The notes under the pieces are model-generated. The model saw only the letters and a program-made list of their open reading frames with translations. It did not search any database and was not told the DNA's origin. The position numbers were made by a program, and so were the translations under genes. A stretch of 64,000 bases of DNA, taken from NCBI GenBank assembly GCA_963556255.1, contig OY744607.1, forward strand, positions 50,996,712 through 51,060,711, given 5' to 3'. Shown one piece after another: positions 21,826-33,600 of the stretch (the first letter of the stretch is position 1; each line of letters begins with the position of its first letter). Source of the stretch: Allolobophora icterica. Lineage: Eukaryota; Annelida; Clitellata; Crassiclitellata; Lumbricidae.

Positions 21826-22327
21826 TTTTACAAACAGTCAGTCAACAACAATCAACAAAAAAAACAGACACCACGCGGCAAACCCGCCACACAAAAGGAA
21901 AATTCCACAACCCAAAGTGCAACTATGCAGTATCCAAAGAAGTACACTCGCCAAGTACGCAAAAACTATACAAGCTCACGCAAGTCTGGCCTCGATCACA
22001 ACAATGGATCAAATTTCAAAGAAATAATCAGCAGATATTGAAAGAGAAATAATGGCTGCCTCCCACTCGGCTGCAACTCCACTCTCTTTTCTCCTTCTCA
22101 GCCACGACAACACCTAGGATCTTACCCGTATGTTGACTGCTGTCTTCTGCTGTCTCAGCCGAACGACGCACTTCGTCCGTCCGACTGTCGTATGCCGATT
22201 CACCCGTCTCCCACGGTAGAAAGGCGTCTCGATCCGCTCGCTGTCTGGAACAGACCGTCTCTTGATCCTCCGGGTTGACTCCTTCCTCCGCCGGCTCGCG
22301 TCTTCTTCACCGGATCCAACACCGATG

Positions 22328-22345
22328 ATCCCGCTTCTGACACCA
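22328..22345 (-). other. Primer binding site, tRNA-Leu-like
   Basis: Four bases inside the 5' LTR, the minus strand reads TGGTGTCAGAAGCGGGAT, complementary to a tRNA 3' end ...CTTCTGACACCA. That end is known for tRNA-Leu (CAA type). Confidence 0.75.
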
Positions 22346-22349
22346 ATAA

Positions 22350-22781
22350 TGTCGCGGTCGACTCCTTCGATCGCAACGACGAACCAACGAAGGAACTATT
22401 AAAAGATCTTTAATTAAAAATAAAGTCGATTAAGTGTAGAGTAAGTCAACTCGTCTATCAAATATCACAATCGTAGACAGCACACAGGTTGGCTGGTCTC
22501 GATTGAATGTCATATGATCAATGTTTCAACGTTTACAAATCTTCGTCAAAAGGCCCCCAATGTATATCAGGTCTATCTTATATAGAGTTCTCCCGGATTC
22601 CAGAACGTTCTGTGACGTCACTGTACTTTTCCCTGGAAAGTCCTACTGAACACGTATATCCTTGTTGCATGCACCGAATTAATGTTGACAGCTTGCTGCA
22701 GAATTTTCCGTGCGTTGTAAACAAGCTTGTTGACGCGTCGGTTTTCTTCCCTTGATGCATGCACCCGCGTAGACCACGACA
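22350..22781 (-). repeat. 5' LTR of the gypsy element
   Basis: The LTR is 432 bp with termini TGTCG...CGACA, bounded by the PBS on one side and the TCATC duplication on the other. A minus-strand TATATAAG lies at 22577-22584, about 200 bp into the LTR, and is a plausible U3 promoter. Confidence 0.85.
22577..22584 (-). promoter_or_regulatory. Putative LTR TATA box
   Basis: TATATAAG on the minus strand within the LTR, oriented towards gag-pol. Confidence 0.5.
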
Positions 22782-22942
22782 TCATCAGAGAAACTGCTGG
22801 CCTAACTCCATAGGACCTTGATCGAATAGAACCGTCTTCCGCAGGAAGTGCGGCTTAAGGTCCTCAGTCGTTCTCTTCCTCTGTTTCGGAAATGCCTGAA
22901 GTCCATTATATGTTAGTGATAGCACCACAGTATAAATAATTA

Positions 22943-23212
22943 CACAGTACGTCGACTCCCATCGCTGCCTGTTGACTAGTTTTTGGGGTGACGCCATTTT
23001 GAAACTGAGCTTTTGAATTATTGATTTAAGCTGAAATTAACGTTAAAAAATATTGTTAATTCTATTCTAATGAAGTCCTCAATGTTGCTGTAACGTTAAA
23101 AAATATTTTATGTGATGGATTCCGGTGTATTGGCGTGTAAACGGCTCAGTTTCAAAATGGCGGTCGGTCACACATTCTGACTGCTGCATTGGCCGGGAGT
23201 CGACGTACTGTG
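22943..23212. mobile_element. MITE with long terminal inverted repeats, TA-flanked
   Basis: The termini CACAGTACGTCGACTCCC (22943) and their inverse (to 23212) are exact, and similarity continues to a GCCATTTTGAAACTGAG word on both arms. TA flanks it (22941-22942, 23213-23214), fitting the Tc1/mariner-pogo superfamily. The right-hand TA is also the left-hand TA of the next element. Confidence 0.85.
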
Positions 23213-23899
23213 TAGGGTAACTTGGGGTAATATGGACCCCCTAACATAAATGACTATTTCTGAGCAAAATCAAGCATCCATACAGTCCAATTAAATTGCA
23301 TCCAAATGCTTTCATTATAATGAAGCAAAAACATAATTGTTTGTGGACAATTAACATCAATTTATTTCAAAATATAGAAGAAATTGAAACTTACAAAAAG
23401 GTCCATATTGCCCCATGGTCGGGGTAATATGGACACACTTAAAAGGGGTAATATGGACCAGGTCCATATTACCCCTATCCAATGATCTTAGCATAGTACA
23501 TAATTCTAGTTATAAAATTACTGTCAGTTTCCTTAATAATAATATTTGTCATCAAATCAAGTCGTTTATTAGCATATAATTGGCTACATGGCTAGATTAT
23601 AACACGATGAACAGATTTGAAACTATCAGTTTAAGTTATCACTTGATACTGGTAATGTGTAATATCCAAAATGCAAAAGTAGGCTACTAGAAAGCTGCAT
23701 AAAATTTTATCAAGACTGCTGACTAGACAAGCTATTAATACTGCATAATATATGCACTTTATAAAAACTTATCCTACTAGGGTAAACGGTACAAAAAAAT
23801 AAACAATAAAAAGCAGCTAAAAGTCCACAAAAGAGTTCAACGGGTTCAATGTTTAGGTCTATGTGCAACGTTCACATACAAAACTATGCTAGTTTGGAC

Positions 23900-24500
23900 T
23901 GGCACCGGCATATTCAAAATGTGCTCATTCATTGCACATTTGACTTTGAATCCATAACTCTGTTGTTGCTCCAAACAGGTCACCACAGTAAAGGCACGGA
24001 ACAGCAGCAACACTGGAGCGTGCAAGTTTGCGTTTGCTCGACTTTTCTTTCTGTAGGCAACTTTTGAACTTGCCGCTGATTCTTACGTCGTGTTAGGCCT
24101 AATAACCCTCGATCTCTTTGGCTTCCAGTTCTCTGTTAGGCCTACTTCCGGTTTCTTTGCCTTGCTATTCTCGGTTCTCTGCAAATCGGACTCGCGCTTC
24201 TCTTTTGACAGCAGCTTCAGCAGTTTTTGCCAACTGTTTAGCTTTCATGGCCTCAAGTTCCTTCTTATATGGAGAACTGGTTAGCACACCCACATGGGCG
24301 ACTTTGTGTTTGGTTTGCCTTCCATTGCTTTTGGCCTGCGGTATGGTGTTTCGTCAATCTTGAGAAAGGAAGAGAAAGAAATACCAGGTGTACTGCTCAC
24401 TGCTGCAGCCAGAGCACCTTCATCAATACCACAGGTATCGGAAGTCTCACCTTCAGTCTCATTCACTGTCCTCGGACATTCTTCCACTTGAATGTTCTCA
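23900..24500 (-). pseudogene. Decayed C-terminal part of a pogo-type transposase with PHD-like finger
   Basis: Reading the minus strand from 24500 down, a frame runs through TPGISFSSFLKIDETPYRRP and a KGKPNTKSPMW-like basic region. Further down, with frame changes, come VPCLYCGDLFGATTELWIQS and then MCNE, a stop and AHFEYAGASP. The Cys-x2-Cys / Trp-Ile-x-x-x-x-Cys / His pattern matches the PHD finger that ends the transposase at 59732-63160. Several stops and shifts make it dead; the DDE core is missing or unreadable. Confidence 0.6.
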
Positions 24501-25084
24501 CCATGTCTGCTGCTTTTGAAATAATTTAATAATAAATACAATATATAATAAGAAGAATAAATAATAATCATAATAATAATACAATATGGCCTAATACAAA
24601 TAGATTCAATCACTATTGCATTCAAACACTATAGAATTCAATGGAGATAGGCTATGTGGGTTGCATGGACCGTGGTCCATACAGCCCCGTAACAGTGGGT
24701 CCATATAACCCCAAACAGGGTACACGACTTCAACCACAGCTAAACAACATATTGTCGCTCACGTTGCATGAAAATATATAGCCCTGAAAAGCGCAACATT
24801 TCAACGAAAAAAATTATATAGGCCTATTGGTTATATTTACCCGCCGCTTGCAAATAATCGGTATTCTGGATGGCAGATGGCAGCAACAAATAGCAATTGA
24901 CGAACTTTATATGTGGGATCACTTTTTAAATCATAAATCGGTCAAACAACATCGGTAACAATATCCGGCGCGACCACAGCATCGAGTAGTATTATAAACT
25001 AGAACAAACTTAATTAAATGCCAGTGTTTATATTCGTTTAATGAAACAACAGACATAACGCTGTAGGTGTACAAGGAAGTGAAT

Positions 25085-27000
25085 TAAAATTGTTAATTGT
25101 TAATAATAGCTTAGTAAGAGTTAGAAAATAACATTCTAGATATGAAGTTTCGAGAGTCTTTATCTGGTAGATTAAAATTGTGAGGACGATTTCTTAGGGA
25201 GTAAGGAGTAATATGGTTGGTTGGGAATAAACATCTAATTGAGTGATTTTCATTGAGTAAAGCTGCTTTAAATAAGGCCATTTCGGCTTTGAGCACAAGC
25301 TCAGCTATGGAGGGAGAGATAGTTTGAACATATCCAAATCGTTTGAGTTTGTTCAGGAATTGTTCAAGGCGCAATTTATCCTTGCCACTTATAAGGCCCC
25401 ACCAGGCTGGAGAAGCATATAAAGTTCTAGATACGATTGTTGCATTAGTGATGAGATGTAGTGAGTCTTGAGATGCTCCATGATTTTTGATAGTTCTTAG
25501 TGCAAAAAAGGAGGAGGTTCCACTTTTTATCAGTTGATTGATGTGCTCAGTGACTGTTAATTTTTCTCCGATGGTGACTCCGAGAATCTTGATTGATGTT
25601 GACCGTTTAACTCCTGTAATTGAAGGGTTGTCAGAAAGTGAGGGTTGGTTGCGTTTGATGATAGCCATTTCCCGAGTTTTATCAGGATTGATTTTCAGGT
25701 TCTTTGTTTCAGACCAATTGTAAATATGTTGGATTTCATCATTGGCTGTATTTAATGAATTGGATCCAATTAATAAGTATGTATCATCAGCATATTTGGA
25801 TAGACGATTTTGATGGTGAATAGGATGGAGATCAGAGATACAGACAATAAATCCAGTGGGGCCGAAAACTGATCCCTGTACAACACTGGCATTAATTGAG
25901 ATGATGATGGATTTGGTTCCATTAAAAATGGTATAGTGGTTCCTGTCTTGGAGATAGTTAATTAACCAGTTATATATATTGTCTGGAAGGGAAAGTGAAG
26001 CTAGTAAGTGTGCAATGGCAGAGTGACTGACAGAATCAAAAGCTTTAGAAAAATCCATTGAGATCATGATAACATATTTATTATTTTTGAGAAGGTCTGT
26101 TGCATGATGTATGATAGAGGTTATTGCTGCAGTGGTAGAACCAGTAGGTTTAAATGCAAATTGATCATGAAGGGAAATATGTTTTGGCAAGCTTTGAAAA
26201 CTAGGATAGATAAAGGACTGGACTACTATACGTTCAACAAGTCTAGATAAAACAGAAAGAACGGAAATAGGTCGGAAATCAGAAGGTTTTGTTGGATGAG
26301 AGATCTTGGCCTTGGGACGTATGATGGCAGTTTTCCATTGGCTAGGAACAAAAGATTGAATTAATGATTGGTTGATTAGTTGGGAAAGGACATAGGAATA
26401 ACCAGGTGCAGTTATTCTAAGAAACCAAGCAGGAAGGCCATCATGGCCATCTGCAGTATGTTTAAGATGATCTAGTAAATTGAATATTCTAGTTTCTGTT
26501 ACAAGAGTCTGCTGAGAGGTGGTAGTAGCTTTAAAGAGGGGAGCTATATAATTAGGATCAGTGGATGCGTCAGCAAAACATTTATTTAGATCGTCTGCAC
26601 TTATTGATGAGGATGTTGAGGGATGGTTTGGTTTCTTAGTGAGTAGATTTACTTTCTTCCAAAGGGATTGAGGACTTTCTCGAGGGTTGGAATATTTAAG
26701 GAATGATGCATTCTTTTTTGAGATGGCTTTAGCAATCCTAAGAGTTAAAGCTTCGGCTTTCTCATTTTTTCCTTTCCGCATGAGTCGGTTTTTAAGTCGA
26801 AGCAATCGCTTTATTTCTGGAGTAATGTGTGGAGGATCTTTAGATGTAATTGTGATGGTTCGAATTGGGTAGTTGAGATTTAATCGATCAGTTGCATCTA
26901 GGTAGAAATTGTTCCATACTTCTTGTAGATCTGATGAAGAGAGAAGTAGACTTGAATCAAAGTCATCAAAACCTTGTAATGTCAAAGAATGCTGTGAAGG
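25085..27000 (-). mobile_element. 5'-truncated CR1/jockey-group LINE
   Basis: The insertion spans the RT frame below plus a short 3' tail (GTTAATTGTTAATAATAG region near 25090-25110). The endonuclease part is absent. Exact target duplications were not found. Confidence 0.75.
25111..26985 (-). CDS. LINE reverse transcriptase (5'-truncated)
   Basis: 624 codons open to a TAA. Visible RT motifs in order are SDFRPISVLSVLSRLVERIV (about 235-255), MISMDFSKAFDSVSH (about 300), QGSVFGPTGF (about 365) and the catalytic KYADDTYLLI (about 390), followed by a thumb with KILGVTIG. The C-terminal part has the conserved LYASPAWWG and an asparagine-rich tail. The full family protein would have an apurinic endonuclease ahead of RT; here it is missing. 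The frame has no internal stops, so the insertion is recent relative to the pogo relic that hosts it. Clade placement (CR1/jockey group) is from motif memory. Confidence 0.85.
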   Translation of the reverse strand: MTLQGFDDFDSSLLLSSSDLQEVWNNFYLDATDRLNLNYPIRTITITSKDPPHITPEIKRLLRLKNRLMRKGKNEKAEALTLRIAKAISKKNASFLKYSNPRESPQSLWKKVNLLTKKPNHPSTSSSISADDLNKCFADASTDPNYIAPLFKATTTSQQTLVTETRIFNLLDHLKHTADGHDGLPAWFLRITAPGYSYVLSQLINQSLIQSFVPSQWKTAIIRPKAKISHPTKPSDFRPISVLSVLSRLVERIVVQSFIYPSFQSLPKHISLHDQFAFKPTGSTTAAITSIIHHATDLLKNNKYVIMISMDFSKAFDSVSHSAIAHLLASLSLPDNIYNWLINYLQDRNHYTIFNGTKSIIISINASVVQGSVFGPTGFIVCISDLHPIHHQNRLSKYADDTYLLIGSNSLNTANDEIQHIYNWSETKNLKINPDKTREMAIIKRNQPSLSDNPSITGVKRSTSIKILGVTIGEKLTVTEHINQLIKSGTSSFFALRTIKNHGASQDSLHLITNATIVSRTLYASPAWWGLISGKDKLRLEQFLNKLKRFGYVQTISPSIAELVLKAEMALFKAALLNENHSIRCLFPTNHITPYSLRNRPHNFNLPDKDSRNFISRMLFSNSY

Positions 27001-27116
27001 AGATCTGGTGACTCACTATGGTCCATATAGCCCCGGGGTCCATATAACCCCAAGTTACCCTAATTATCTATACTGTGATATAGCACTTACATTTACATTT
27101 ACTTTACTTGGGTCAG

Positions 27117-27154
27117 AAGCGCCTCTGAATCGTTGAGTGGCGCTTTTATAAATG
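27117..27154 (+). mobile_element. LINE 3' end hairpin fragment
   Basis: AAGCGCCTCTGAATCG ... GAGTGGCGCTTTTATAAATG matches the LINE tail signature seen elsewhere in this window, in plus orientation. Confidence 0.5.
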
Positions 27155-27179
27155 TTCAATTATAATTACAATGGTGTTC

Positions 27180-28190
27180 AAACGCTTGCACACGTGGCTA
27201 CCATGAAAGTGGCGCTTTATGAAAACGCGGTTCAAACTATTTAAGTGCACTAGTCTACAGATTAGACTTCGGTCGATCACTAGGTGATGCTAGTGCTTGG
27301 GCGAAAATGTTTGCTCTAATACGTCATTAGGTGTTTCTTCTATATATAACCATAGTCTGTGTGTCAACAAGTGAGCTTCTGCCGACAGTGTGGTGGCTGT
27401 ACATAGCGAAAGGCGTTTGTTGGATTTCGTGGACGAAATCAAATTACATTTTTGAATTTCGTAAACGAACTTGTCGAGTTGTGCAATACTTTCGTGTAGA
27501 GCGATGTAAAGTTGACGTCAAACGCAGGATTATCGATGCCAAAATCAAAAGAGCGACATCGAAGGCGTTAAATCGAAGGCGTTCAACAGACGGCAGTTTT
27601 GCCCAGCCAAGGTCCTTCGGCCGTGGTTAGTCATCTGTTGTTAGTCCTTCTATTGATTTTGATCGAGATACTAATACTATGTTCTAAAATCACCGCTGTT
27701 CAAGTTCAGGGAAAACACTTACGGCCGAAACAATTTTTAAGAAGCACGCCACCCACTTGATCACAGAGGCAGAACATGACACTGAATCAATATTCCAGAT
27801 ATGTGTTTGATCGATGGATGGAGCTATACTTGGCTTTGAACTGTTTGCTCTGCGTCTAAAGTGAACTGAATTATGAGTCTTGACCATGTGGTCAGACGTA
27901 GCAGAGCTATCAGCCATTATATGGGGCATTTGGAGATGATAGAGGTTACAGAATTGTCTGGCTGTGTGTGCTACATATACGATCTCTTGAGAAGTGTCGT
28001 CCCGGGTTTGAAAGCATACCAGGTCCAGTTGTTGGATGAGAGGAGAGTTCTTCTGGAGCGAATTCTCAAGTCCTGTTCATTGTGAACTTGTCTTCTCAGA
28101 GCTTAATAATTTGATTTGATCAGATCTGGTTGCATTGTTATGATACATCATCTGATGAATGGATTGCACTCTGTCTTGACGTCAGATGCT
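27180..28190. other. Upstream region of the RhoGAP gene, no firm gene
   Basis: It contains a TATA-like TATATATAAC (27341-27350), a possible untranslated exon ending at a GTG|GTTAGT donor (27625/27626), and a 70-codon frame (27873-28085, MSLDHVVRRSRAISHYMGHL...) with no recognised family. Any of these could be the 5' end of the gene that follows; none is proven. Confidence 0.3.
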
Positions 28191-28194
28191 TAGT

Positions 28195-28540
28195 GCACAC
28201 CAGCCATCCACCTGTCTTCCCATCCATCCATGTATCTTACCATCTTCAGTCATCCATCATTCATCCATCCATCGTCCCATCTGTCAATCCACTTGTCTGT
28301 CAGTCCATTCATTAATCCTACCACCCATCCAACCATCCATCCATCCATTCATCCAACCAACCATCCATTCATCCAACCAACCATCCATTCATCCAACCAT
28401 TCAGTAGTTCAGCCATCCATCTGACCATCCATCCAAACATCCATGAATGCATCCATTCATCAACCCATCCAACCAACCATTTGAAGTCAATTGTTCAATC
28501 ATCCGTCTGATCATCCATCCATCCATCCATCCATCCATCC
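28195..28540. repeat. (CATC)n / (CCAT)n microsatellite
   Basis: Imperfect CATC tetramers with ATTC and AACC variants; all frames are open as Ile/His/Pro/Ser strings. Confidence 0.9.
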
Positions 28541-28697
28541 GATGGCTGAAGACGCTGTTTTGGCTGAAGGGCTTGATCCTGGTTCATTTCTGTTTCTGCT
28601 TCTTATCTGGGATGATTATCTGGGAACAAAGTAATAATAGCAACAGTAATGAGGTCAGTTGGCAGTTAGCTACCAGAAATAATCCTGAGACACTTTG

Positions 28698-28845
28698 ATT
28701 ATGATGGCGATGGTGGTGATGATGGTGATGGTGGTGATTATGATGGTGATGATGATGATGGTGATGGTGGTGGTGGTGATGATGATGATGAATACGACGA
28801 TTTCTACAGCGCCGTAACACGACACATGCCGTTACAAGGGCGCTT
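28698..28845 (-). mobile_element. LINE 3' tail with (GAT)n microsatellite
   Basis: A (GATGGT/GAT)n run (28698-28797) abuts TTTCTACAGCGCCGTAACAC ... ACAAGGGCGCTTTG, the same AGCGCC/GGCGCT tail structure as other LINE ends. A minus-strand LINE end is implied. Confidence 0.5.
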
Positions 28846-29278
28846 TGACAAGTGACGATGATTATGATGATGGTAGTGGTGATGATGATGTTTATGATGA
28901 TTCATCGACTTAGCATATCCGGTTGGATGAGTGTTAGTTAAGTCAGCCCAGAGTTAAGCCACTTGTCTACAGAATTATCCTAATTCTGAATTGCCTGTAA
29001 TTGTAGTGTGTGTGTTTCTCTGTGTGTGTGTGTGTTTGTGTGTGTATGTGTGTTTGCATAGATATTTGTTTGTTTTGGTCTGAATAATAGTCCAGCAGCA
29101 GAGCTGCTGTGTGGTATATGTATAGATGTGTTGGAGCATTGACTGTGTCTTATCTCCTGGCTAGAGCTGTGTTTTTAGCCATAAGAGTTGGCCACTCTTC
29201 TCTGTATTCTGATTTATGTGACCACAGGTTGTGTGTGTGTGTGTGTGTTTAGCTTGGCTGCAGACAATTTACCATAGC

Positions 29279-29480
29279 CTCCTCCTACTCCCTCCTCCTC
29301 CTCCTACTCCTCCTCCTCCTCCTCCTCCTCCTCCTCTTCCTCCTTCTCCTCCTCCTCCTCCTCATCCTCCTCCTCCTCTTCCTGATCCTCCACCAATTTG
29401 CCAAATCCTCCTCCTCCTCCTCCTCCTCCTCTTCCTCCTGCTTCTCCTGCTCCTCCTTCTGCTCGTCCTCCTCCTCCTCC
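29279..29480. repeat. (CCT)n microsatellite
   Basis: Nearly continuous CTCCTC trimers with CTT and CTG interruptions. Confidence 0.9.
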
Positions 29481-29545
29481 TGTTAATTCCTCTGACAACT
29501 GTTCCTTTTTTCTTCCTGTGTTGTTCTGAGGCCGTTTACTCATAT

Positions 29546-29773
<228 letters not shown>

Positions 29774-30171
29774 GATTGCCGTGTTTCTTTTAGTTTGGGT
29801 ACAACTGGAGATCTAATTTAGTTGGGCAGAGCAGCAGAGACAGAGACATTTAGATAGAAGCAGAGAGAGATATGTAAACAAAGATAAGAATCTATATAAT
29901 TAAATAGGGGATAGAGAGGGGAGGGATAGAGAGAGACACACACACAGACACAGAGACACACAGAAATAGAGAGAGGCAGCGAGGGTGGGAGGCAGAGAGG
30001 AAGAGAAAGAGATAGAGAGAGATACTGAGAGAGAGAGACTGAAAGAGACAGAGAGAGAATGAGAGATTTTTAGTCACTCGGTTGTACTATAATGTGATAC
30101 TGTGAAGGGAGGAACCCTTGGCTTCCTGTTATGTCTGTAACCGCATGTCATGTCATTGGCTGTATTTTGGT

Positions 30172-30173
<2 letters not shown>

Positions 30174-30241
<68 letters not shown>

Positions 30242-30355
30242 CCAGACAGACACACACAGACAGACACACAGACAGACAGACAGACACAGACAGACACACA
30301 CAGACAGACACACACACAGACAGACACAGACAGACAGACACAGACAGACGCAGAC
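30174..30355. repeat. (CAGA)n microsatellite
   Basis: About 18 CAGA units, then mixed CAGACA/CACA units, 120 bp ahead of the first recognised RhoGAP exon. Confidence 0.95.
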
Positions 30356-30478
30356 AGTGGGTTATTTTTGTGTATATGTTTATTTAGTTTTGACAGTTGT
30401 TGTCTGTGTGTAGTCTTTGGTCATCTGATGCTGTTCATCAGTCTGTTGGTGTGTCAGTGTTTGTTTGTTTGTGTGTAG

Positions 30479-30608
30479 ATGGCAGTCGCTGTTCATTACA
30501 AAAGTGCTGGTGACTTCATTGAATGGATTCGAGAGAGAGATGACATCCACAACAGCCTAGATGAGGATGCCCTGAAAGAGGAAGATGTCGTGGCTGAAGT
30601 CGATGATG
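30479..30608 (+). CDS. ARHGAP18: RhoGAP gene exon 1 (first recognised)
   Basis: It encodes [20 protein letters not shown] and an acidic tail and ends in phase 1 at ATG|GTAAGA. The ATG lies immediately after TGTGTAG, so it could be an internal exon with a longer N-terminus upstream. Confidence 0.8.
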
Positions 30609-33600
30609 GTAAGAGGCACATCCCCGCATTTCCTTCATCCATATAGTCACCTCGTTTAGAAAGAGTTTTGTCAGGTCCTGTATCTGCTGTCTAGTCAAGG
30701 CAGAGACTGTTGTGGTGGAGGCATTGTGTTCATCTGTTGTGCTCGAGCATGCGGTTGTAATGTGGCTTGTGTACCGTGTGTACCAGACAGTTAGTTTAGT
30801 AGCGAATGGAGGAATTGGTGACTACTGTCTGTCTCTCTATCTATCTGTGTGGGTCTGTTTGTCTGTTTCTAGCTCTGTCGTGCTCTGTCTCTCTCTGTCT
30901 TTCTCTCTCTCTCTCTGTGTTACATCTGATTTATCTGATTCTGTGTTAGGATCCTCATGTCATAACCAGACAATTCCTGTTGAGCCAATTTCAGTGTTGG
31001 CGTTATCAGACATCAGTTGTGTTTGGCTGCAATTGAGTGAAGTTAACATATGGTTGTGGTTCAGTATGACGCAAGTCATGTGCTCCACTTGATTTATTGT
31101 TTAATGGTGCTGACGTAGATGTCGATTTGACTGGTGTTTATTGTCCTAAGAGAGTTACAGGAAGCCTTACAAGCTGCCCTCCCTCCACTTCGCCTCTGGC
31201 CTTGGTCCCCTCTTTCCGCTACACAGGAACCACTTAGCCAAGAAATACATTGAATAACTTCTAATAATTGAGAGTGAATGGCACTATCTATTTTTGCTCC
31301 ACCTTCGCCCCCTAGTGTACTCAACTGCAATGAGTACATTGACCGTACACTGTTGGTGGTCAGATGAGATGGTGGGGAGATGACTGACCACCTGTCGTCA
31401 TATACCGTGGCTAAGAAAGATGAAGTCTAACACTTCATGGCTACCTCTAAGGGCTGGCTCTTCTTTCATTCAGTGACTTTGATGTATTGGCCAGATTCAT
31501 GCTTCCTTTAGTTTCAGATACAACTGGGATAGAAATAACAAAGCAGCCAGTCTTCGTATATCTACAGTTCAAATCCTCCTCCTTCTCTTGCTTCTCCTGC
31601 TCCTCCTCCTGCTCCTCCTGCTCCTGCTCCTCCTTCTCCTCCTCCTCCTCCACTCAGCCCATCATTTGCTCTCCTTCCTAAAGACTTCTTGCAATCTGTC
31701 TATCCTTCAGGTCTTCTGTGGCTGGGCTTTAAAACGCACCTCTGAGTTGTTTAAGACAGTGTAGTTCGTAAGGAAATTTCAGGTGTAGTACATCCTGTTG
31801 TATTGTTTCTTATTGTGTCTTACCGTAGTGTACGGCATTGCATTGTACATTGTATTGTTTTGTACTCTTGGGAAGTTCTGTGTGATGAATTAATTGTCTT
31901 GTGAATTCGGTGCAAGTCACTTGAACCGTGTCACTTGAACCCAGATAAGGGTTATGAGTTATGAGATAAGGGTTATGAGGGCTTTTCAAGGGTTCTTCTA
32001 CGGTGGACATCTTTGTCATCTGCATTTGCATTGTCTGTCTGTCTGTCCGTCTATCTCTGTCTGTCTTCCTTTCTGTGACAATCTCGTCTGTCTGTCTGTC
32101 TGCGTGCCTGTCTGTCTTTCTGAAGTGAAATCGACCTTATCATGGTAATTAGTTTTTAGTTAATAGGTTTGCCCCGGATCAAAGTCAATTACAAGAGGGA
32201 GGGAGGGGGGGAGAGGGCGAGAGGGAGGTGTAGGTTTTAGTTTTACTTCAGAAATTCGCCCATTCAAACGGTCAACGTCAGTGCAACGGTCAAAAGCCAG
32301 TGCAAGCCCGAGATTTAAATCTATGAAATAAGGGATCATCTGTACGAGAACCGGCAACTTCACACACAGAGGTGCACGGGGCGTATGCGGTGACGAGCTG
32401 GGCCAAGTCTCAATCAGTTGCCTGGTGAATTGTTTCTGTTCTGGTTTTAAAAGCGAAATGAATTTATGAAAGGTGAGGAGTTTAAGCTGGTGAACAATGT
32501 TTTCAAAGTTGTCTTTCTTCCTAGTTGCTGAATTGAGAGGGTCGTTTCGCTGTGAAGGGGAACCCAGTCCTATAAAACAGTTACAAAGGCCGCTGATAAG
32601 AGTAGGACTCCAAAAGATGTATACCCTTTGCATGGCCACTCCTCTCTCTCTTTCAATGCACTTGCTAAAGGCAAAGCCAGACATGTTTATCTGTCTGTCT
32701 GTTGTTCTGTTTGCCTCTGTCTGTCTGTCTGTCTGTCTGCCTGTCTGTCTGTCTGTGTCTGTCTGTCTGTCTGTCTGTGTGTCTGTGTGTCTGTCTGTGT
32801 GTCTGTCTGTGTGTCTGTCTGTCTGTCTGTCTGTCTCTGGCGTTCTCCACGTCTTAACTGAACCATGACGTGTTAATGTGTCAATCATAATCTGAAAGGG
32901 TTTCCCTTCTATATCAGCCGAGATAGATCAAAGCACTCAGCGGGTTTGCCTTCAACCTGCCTAACCTAACTCTGTCTTCGCCTCGTCATTCTGGTCTTTT
33001 TCATGGCCCATTCCTTCTTTTGCTCCTCCTTCTTCTGCTCCTCCTCGTCCTTTCTCCTCGTCCTCGTCCTTCTCCTTCCTCCTTCTCCTCGTCCTACCTC
33101 CTTCTCCTCCTCCTCGTCCTCCTCCTCCTTGTGCTGCTAATGGTGCCCTGATATGTTTGTTGGGAGGGGCGATGTTATCATGTCATATTGTTCCCTCGCC
33201 TAGCCATGTAGCCTCCCGGCGGGCGGCGTATCCGTGAGTGTCTAGGGTCGGTAAGCCTTGATGCCCTCTGGCCGCCAGAGAGACCAGTCTACAAGGGGAA
33301 GATCCCACAACTGTCAGGAGGGATGACACCGGCAGGGGCGTCTACACCATAGAAACCTTGGAGCAAATGCTCCATCCAAAAATTAGGGGGAAAGATCTGT
33401 CAGTGTGTGTTCCACCATTTTAGGGGGGGGGAGGAACGGGTAGGGGGGAAAAGAAAGGGAAAAGGGACGTTGCTCCAATGACTTAGGGGGGATAGACGCC
33501 CCTGGACACCGGTCAGGTACAGGAAGTCCCAAGAACTTAACTTACAAGAGTAGTTAAACAACTGATCTCCTCCAAAGGCAATGTCCTGTGTGTTAAATGT

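Larger units (their letters stand above)
14140..22786 (-). mobile_element. Gmr1-like Ty3/gypsy LTR retrotransposon, interrupted and 3'-deleted
   Basis: The 5-bp duplication TCATC (14140-14144, 22782-22786) flanks an element whose LTR termini are TGTCG...CGACA. The 5' LTR is complete (22350-22781). Of the 3' LTR only 29 bp remain (14145-14173). Between them, gag-pol runs on the minus strand and stops inside the RT at about 17798, where a DNA transposon (14174-17797) takes over. The rest of RT, RNase H and most of the 3' LTR are missing. Integrase precedes RT, the order known for the Gmr1 group of deuterostome gypsy elements. Confidence 0.9.
23215..27060. mobile_element. Pogo-type DNA transposon relic holding a LINE
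   Basis: The ends GGGTAACTTGGGGTAATATG and, inverted, GGGTAACTTGGGGTTATATG are flanked by TA (23213-23214, 27061-27062). Subterminal GGGGTAATATGGACC / GGTCCATATTACCCC words recur at 23400-23480 and 24670-24720. A decayed minus-strand transposase tail is visible at 23900-24500. A 5'-truncated LINE lies near the right end (about 25085-27000). Confidence 0.85.

Noticed and set aside
28195..28540. CRISPR-like array in the CATC-rich stretch
   Set aside because: It is a degenerate tetranucleotide microsatellite with no fixed repeat/spacer structure, in a eukaryotic genome.
32160..32888. 242-codon minus-strand frame
   Set aside because: Half of it is a (CAGA)n microsatellite translation and the remainder shows no domain; it lies in a RhoGAP intron.
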